Source of the DNA: Comamonas sp.
GTDB taxonomy: Bacteria; Pseudomonadota; Gammaproteobacteria; Burkholderiales; Burkholderiaceae_C
Length of the DNA: 64,000 nucleotides
Assembly: GCA_028690035.1 (NCBI GenBank)
Contig: JAQVCA010000001.1
Coordinates: forward strand, 157,940-221,939
Direction: 5' to 3'
Positions 63,747-64,000 of the stretch are shown piece after piece. A program made the translations under genes and the position numbers. Within the stretch, counting starts at the first letter, position 1, and every line of letters begins with the position of its first letter. The notes below the pieces were generated by a model that made no database searches, was not told the origin of the DNA, and worked only from the letters and a program-made list of their open reading frames with translations.

Positions 63747-63928
63747 CAGAAGCCAAAATGGGTAGCCATGATTTGGCGACGGGCACGAACTGCGAAAAAG
63801 CGCAGCGCCACCGAGGCGGCGCAGCGCTTGCAAAACGATAGCTGCTTGCGCTTGCTACGCAAGGGCTGGAGGCCCAAAAGACTGAAAAATGACAAAACGC
63901 CAGCAGGCGAAGCCCGGACAAACGACAA
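63740..63928 (-). CDS. possible small protein of the rightmost cassette
   Basis: A 62-codon minus-strand frame (ending RRQIMATHFGFWF) whose TAA lies inside the outer core of attC site 6, exactly as for the larger cassette genes here. That placement is the main support. Codon content is unremarkable, part of it overlaps a half-arm of the REP-like repeat (TAGCTGCTTGCGCTTG at 63840-63855), and the start is uncertain. The cassette continues beyond the right edge. Confidence 0.35.
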   Translation of the reverse strand: MSFVRASPAGVLSFFSLLGLQPLRSKRKQLSFCKRCAASVALRFFAVRARRQIMATHFGFWF

Positions 63929-64000
63929 ACCAAGCGCTGAACAGCGCTTGAGAAAATAAATGCCGTTTGAATAAACATGGGCGAAATAAATTGGTTTTCA

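Noticed and set aside
63649..63978. A 109-codon minus-strand frame at the right edge
   Set aside because: It runs through attC site 6 and into the neighbouring cassette; the competing frame ending inside the attC is more plausible.

Overview
The window looks like chromosomal DNA of a high-G+C betaproteobacterium, most likely family Comamonadaceae (Burkholderiales). This rests on gene content and order (exbD-lpxK-Trm112-kdsB, smc-zipA-ligA, glnA-ntrB-ntrC, glnK-amtB, gltBD), on protein sequence style, and on a dispersed palindromic repeat with the arm ATAGCTGCTTGCGCTT. No genus can be named from this alone.

Layout. 1-8300 is housekeeping: the end of exbD, lipid A/KDO genes (lpxK, kdsB), tRNA-Val, dnaQ, an iscR-iscS-iscU-iscA set whose scaffold protein has lost key cysteines, and uvrB. 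8357-15595 is a TetR repressor divergent from a complete efflux set (outer-membrane lipoprotein, HlyD-type adaptor, RbbA-like ATPase/permease fusion, second permease). 15775-20568 holds an aromatic/aspartate aminotransferase, an unlinked GcvH, a hybrid PAS histidine kinase and a frameshifted RluA-family pseudouridine synthase. 20764-25713 is a full branched-chain amino acid ABC transporter (livJHMGF). 25728-32751 is smc-zipA-ligA on the minus strand. 33055-46375 is a nitrogen-assimilation block: glutamine synthetase, NtrB/NtrC, PII, AmtB and glutamate synthase, with two recognisable sigma-54 promoters.

From the 3' end of gltD the sequence becomes accessory. A 23-base direct repeat of the gltD end brackets a palindromic MITE-like element and a broken DUF1016 gene. 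Next come a type III restriction-modification pair split by a ParD/ParE-like toxin-antitoxin pair, and a divergent DNA-binding regulator. A dapL-nadE-dapF operon follows, then an OLD/RloA-like ATPase with an RloB-like TOPRIM protein whose gene is interrupted by an in-frame amber codon, then a CHMI-type isomerase.

From about 59200 to the right edge the G+C content drops sharply. The DNA there is organised as integron gene cassettes: six attC-like sites, all in the same orientation, with cassette stop codons inside the attC cores. Transcription runs right to left, so the integrase and attI would lie beyond the right edge. The cassettes carry a lipoprotein, a tail-anchored protein, a 625-residue protein with a PD-(D/E)XK-like core, and a short cassette present twice. 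The cassette array, the type III system and the RloA/RloB pair together form a plausible defence-rich accessory region.
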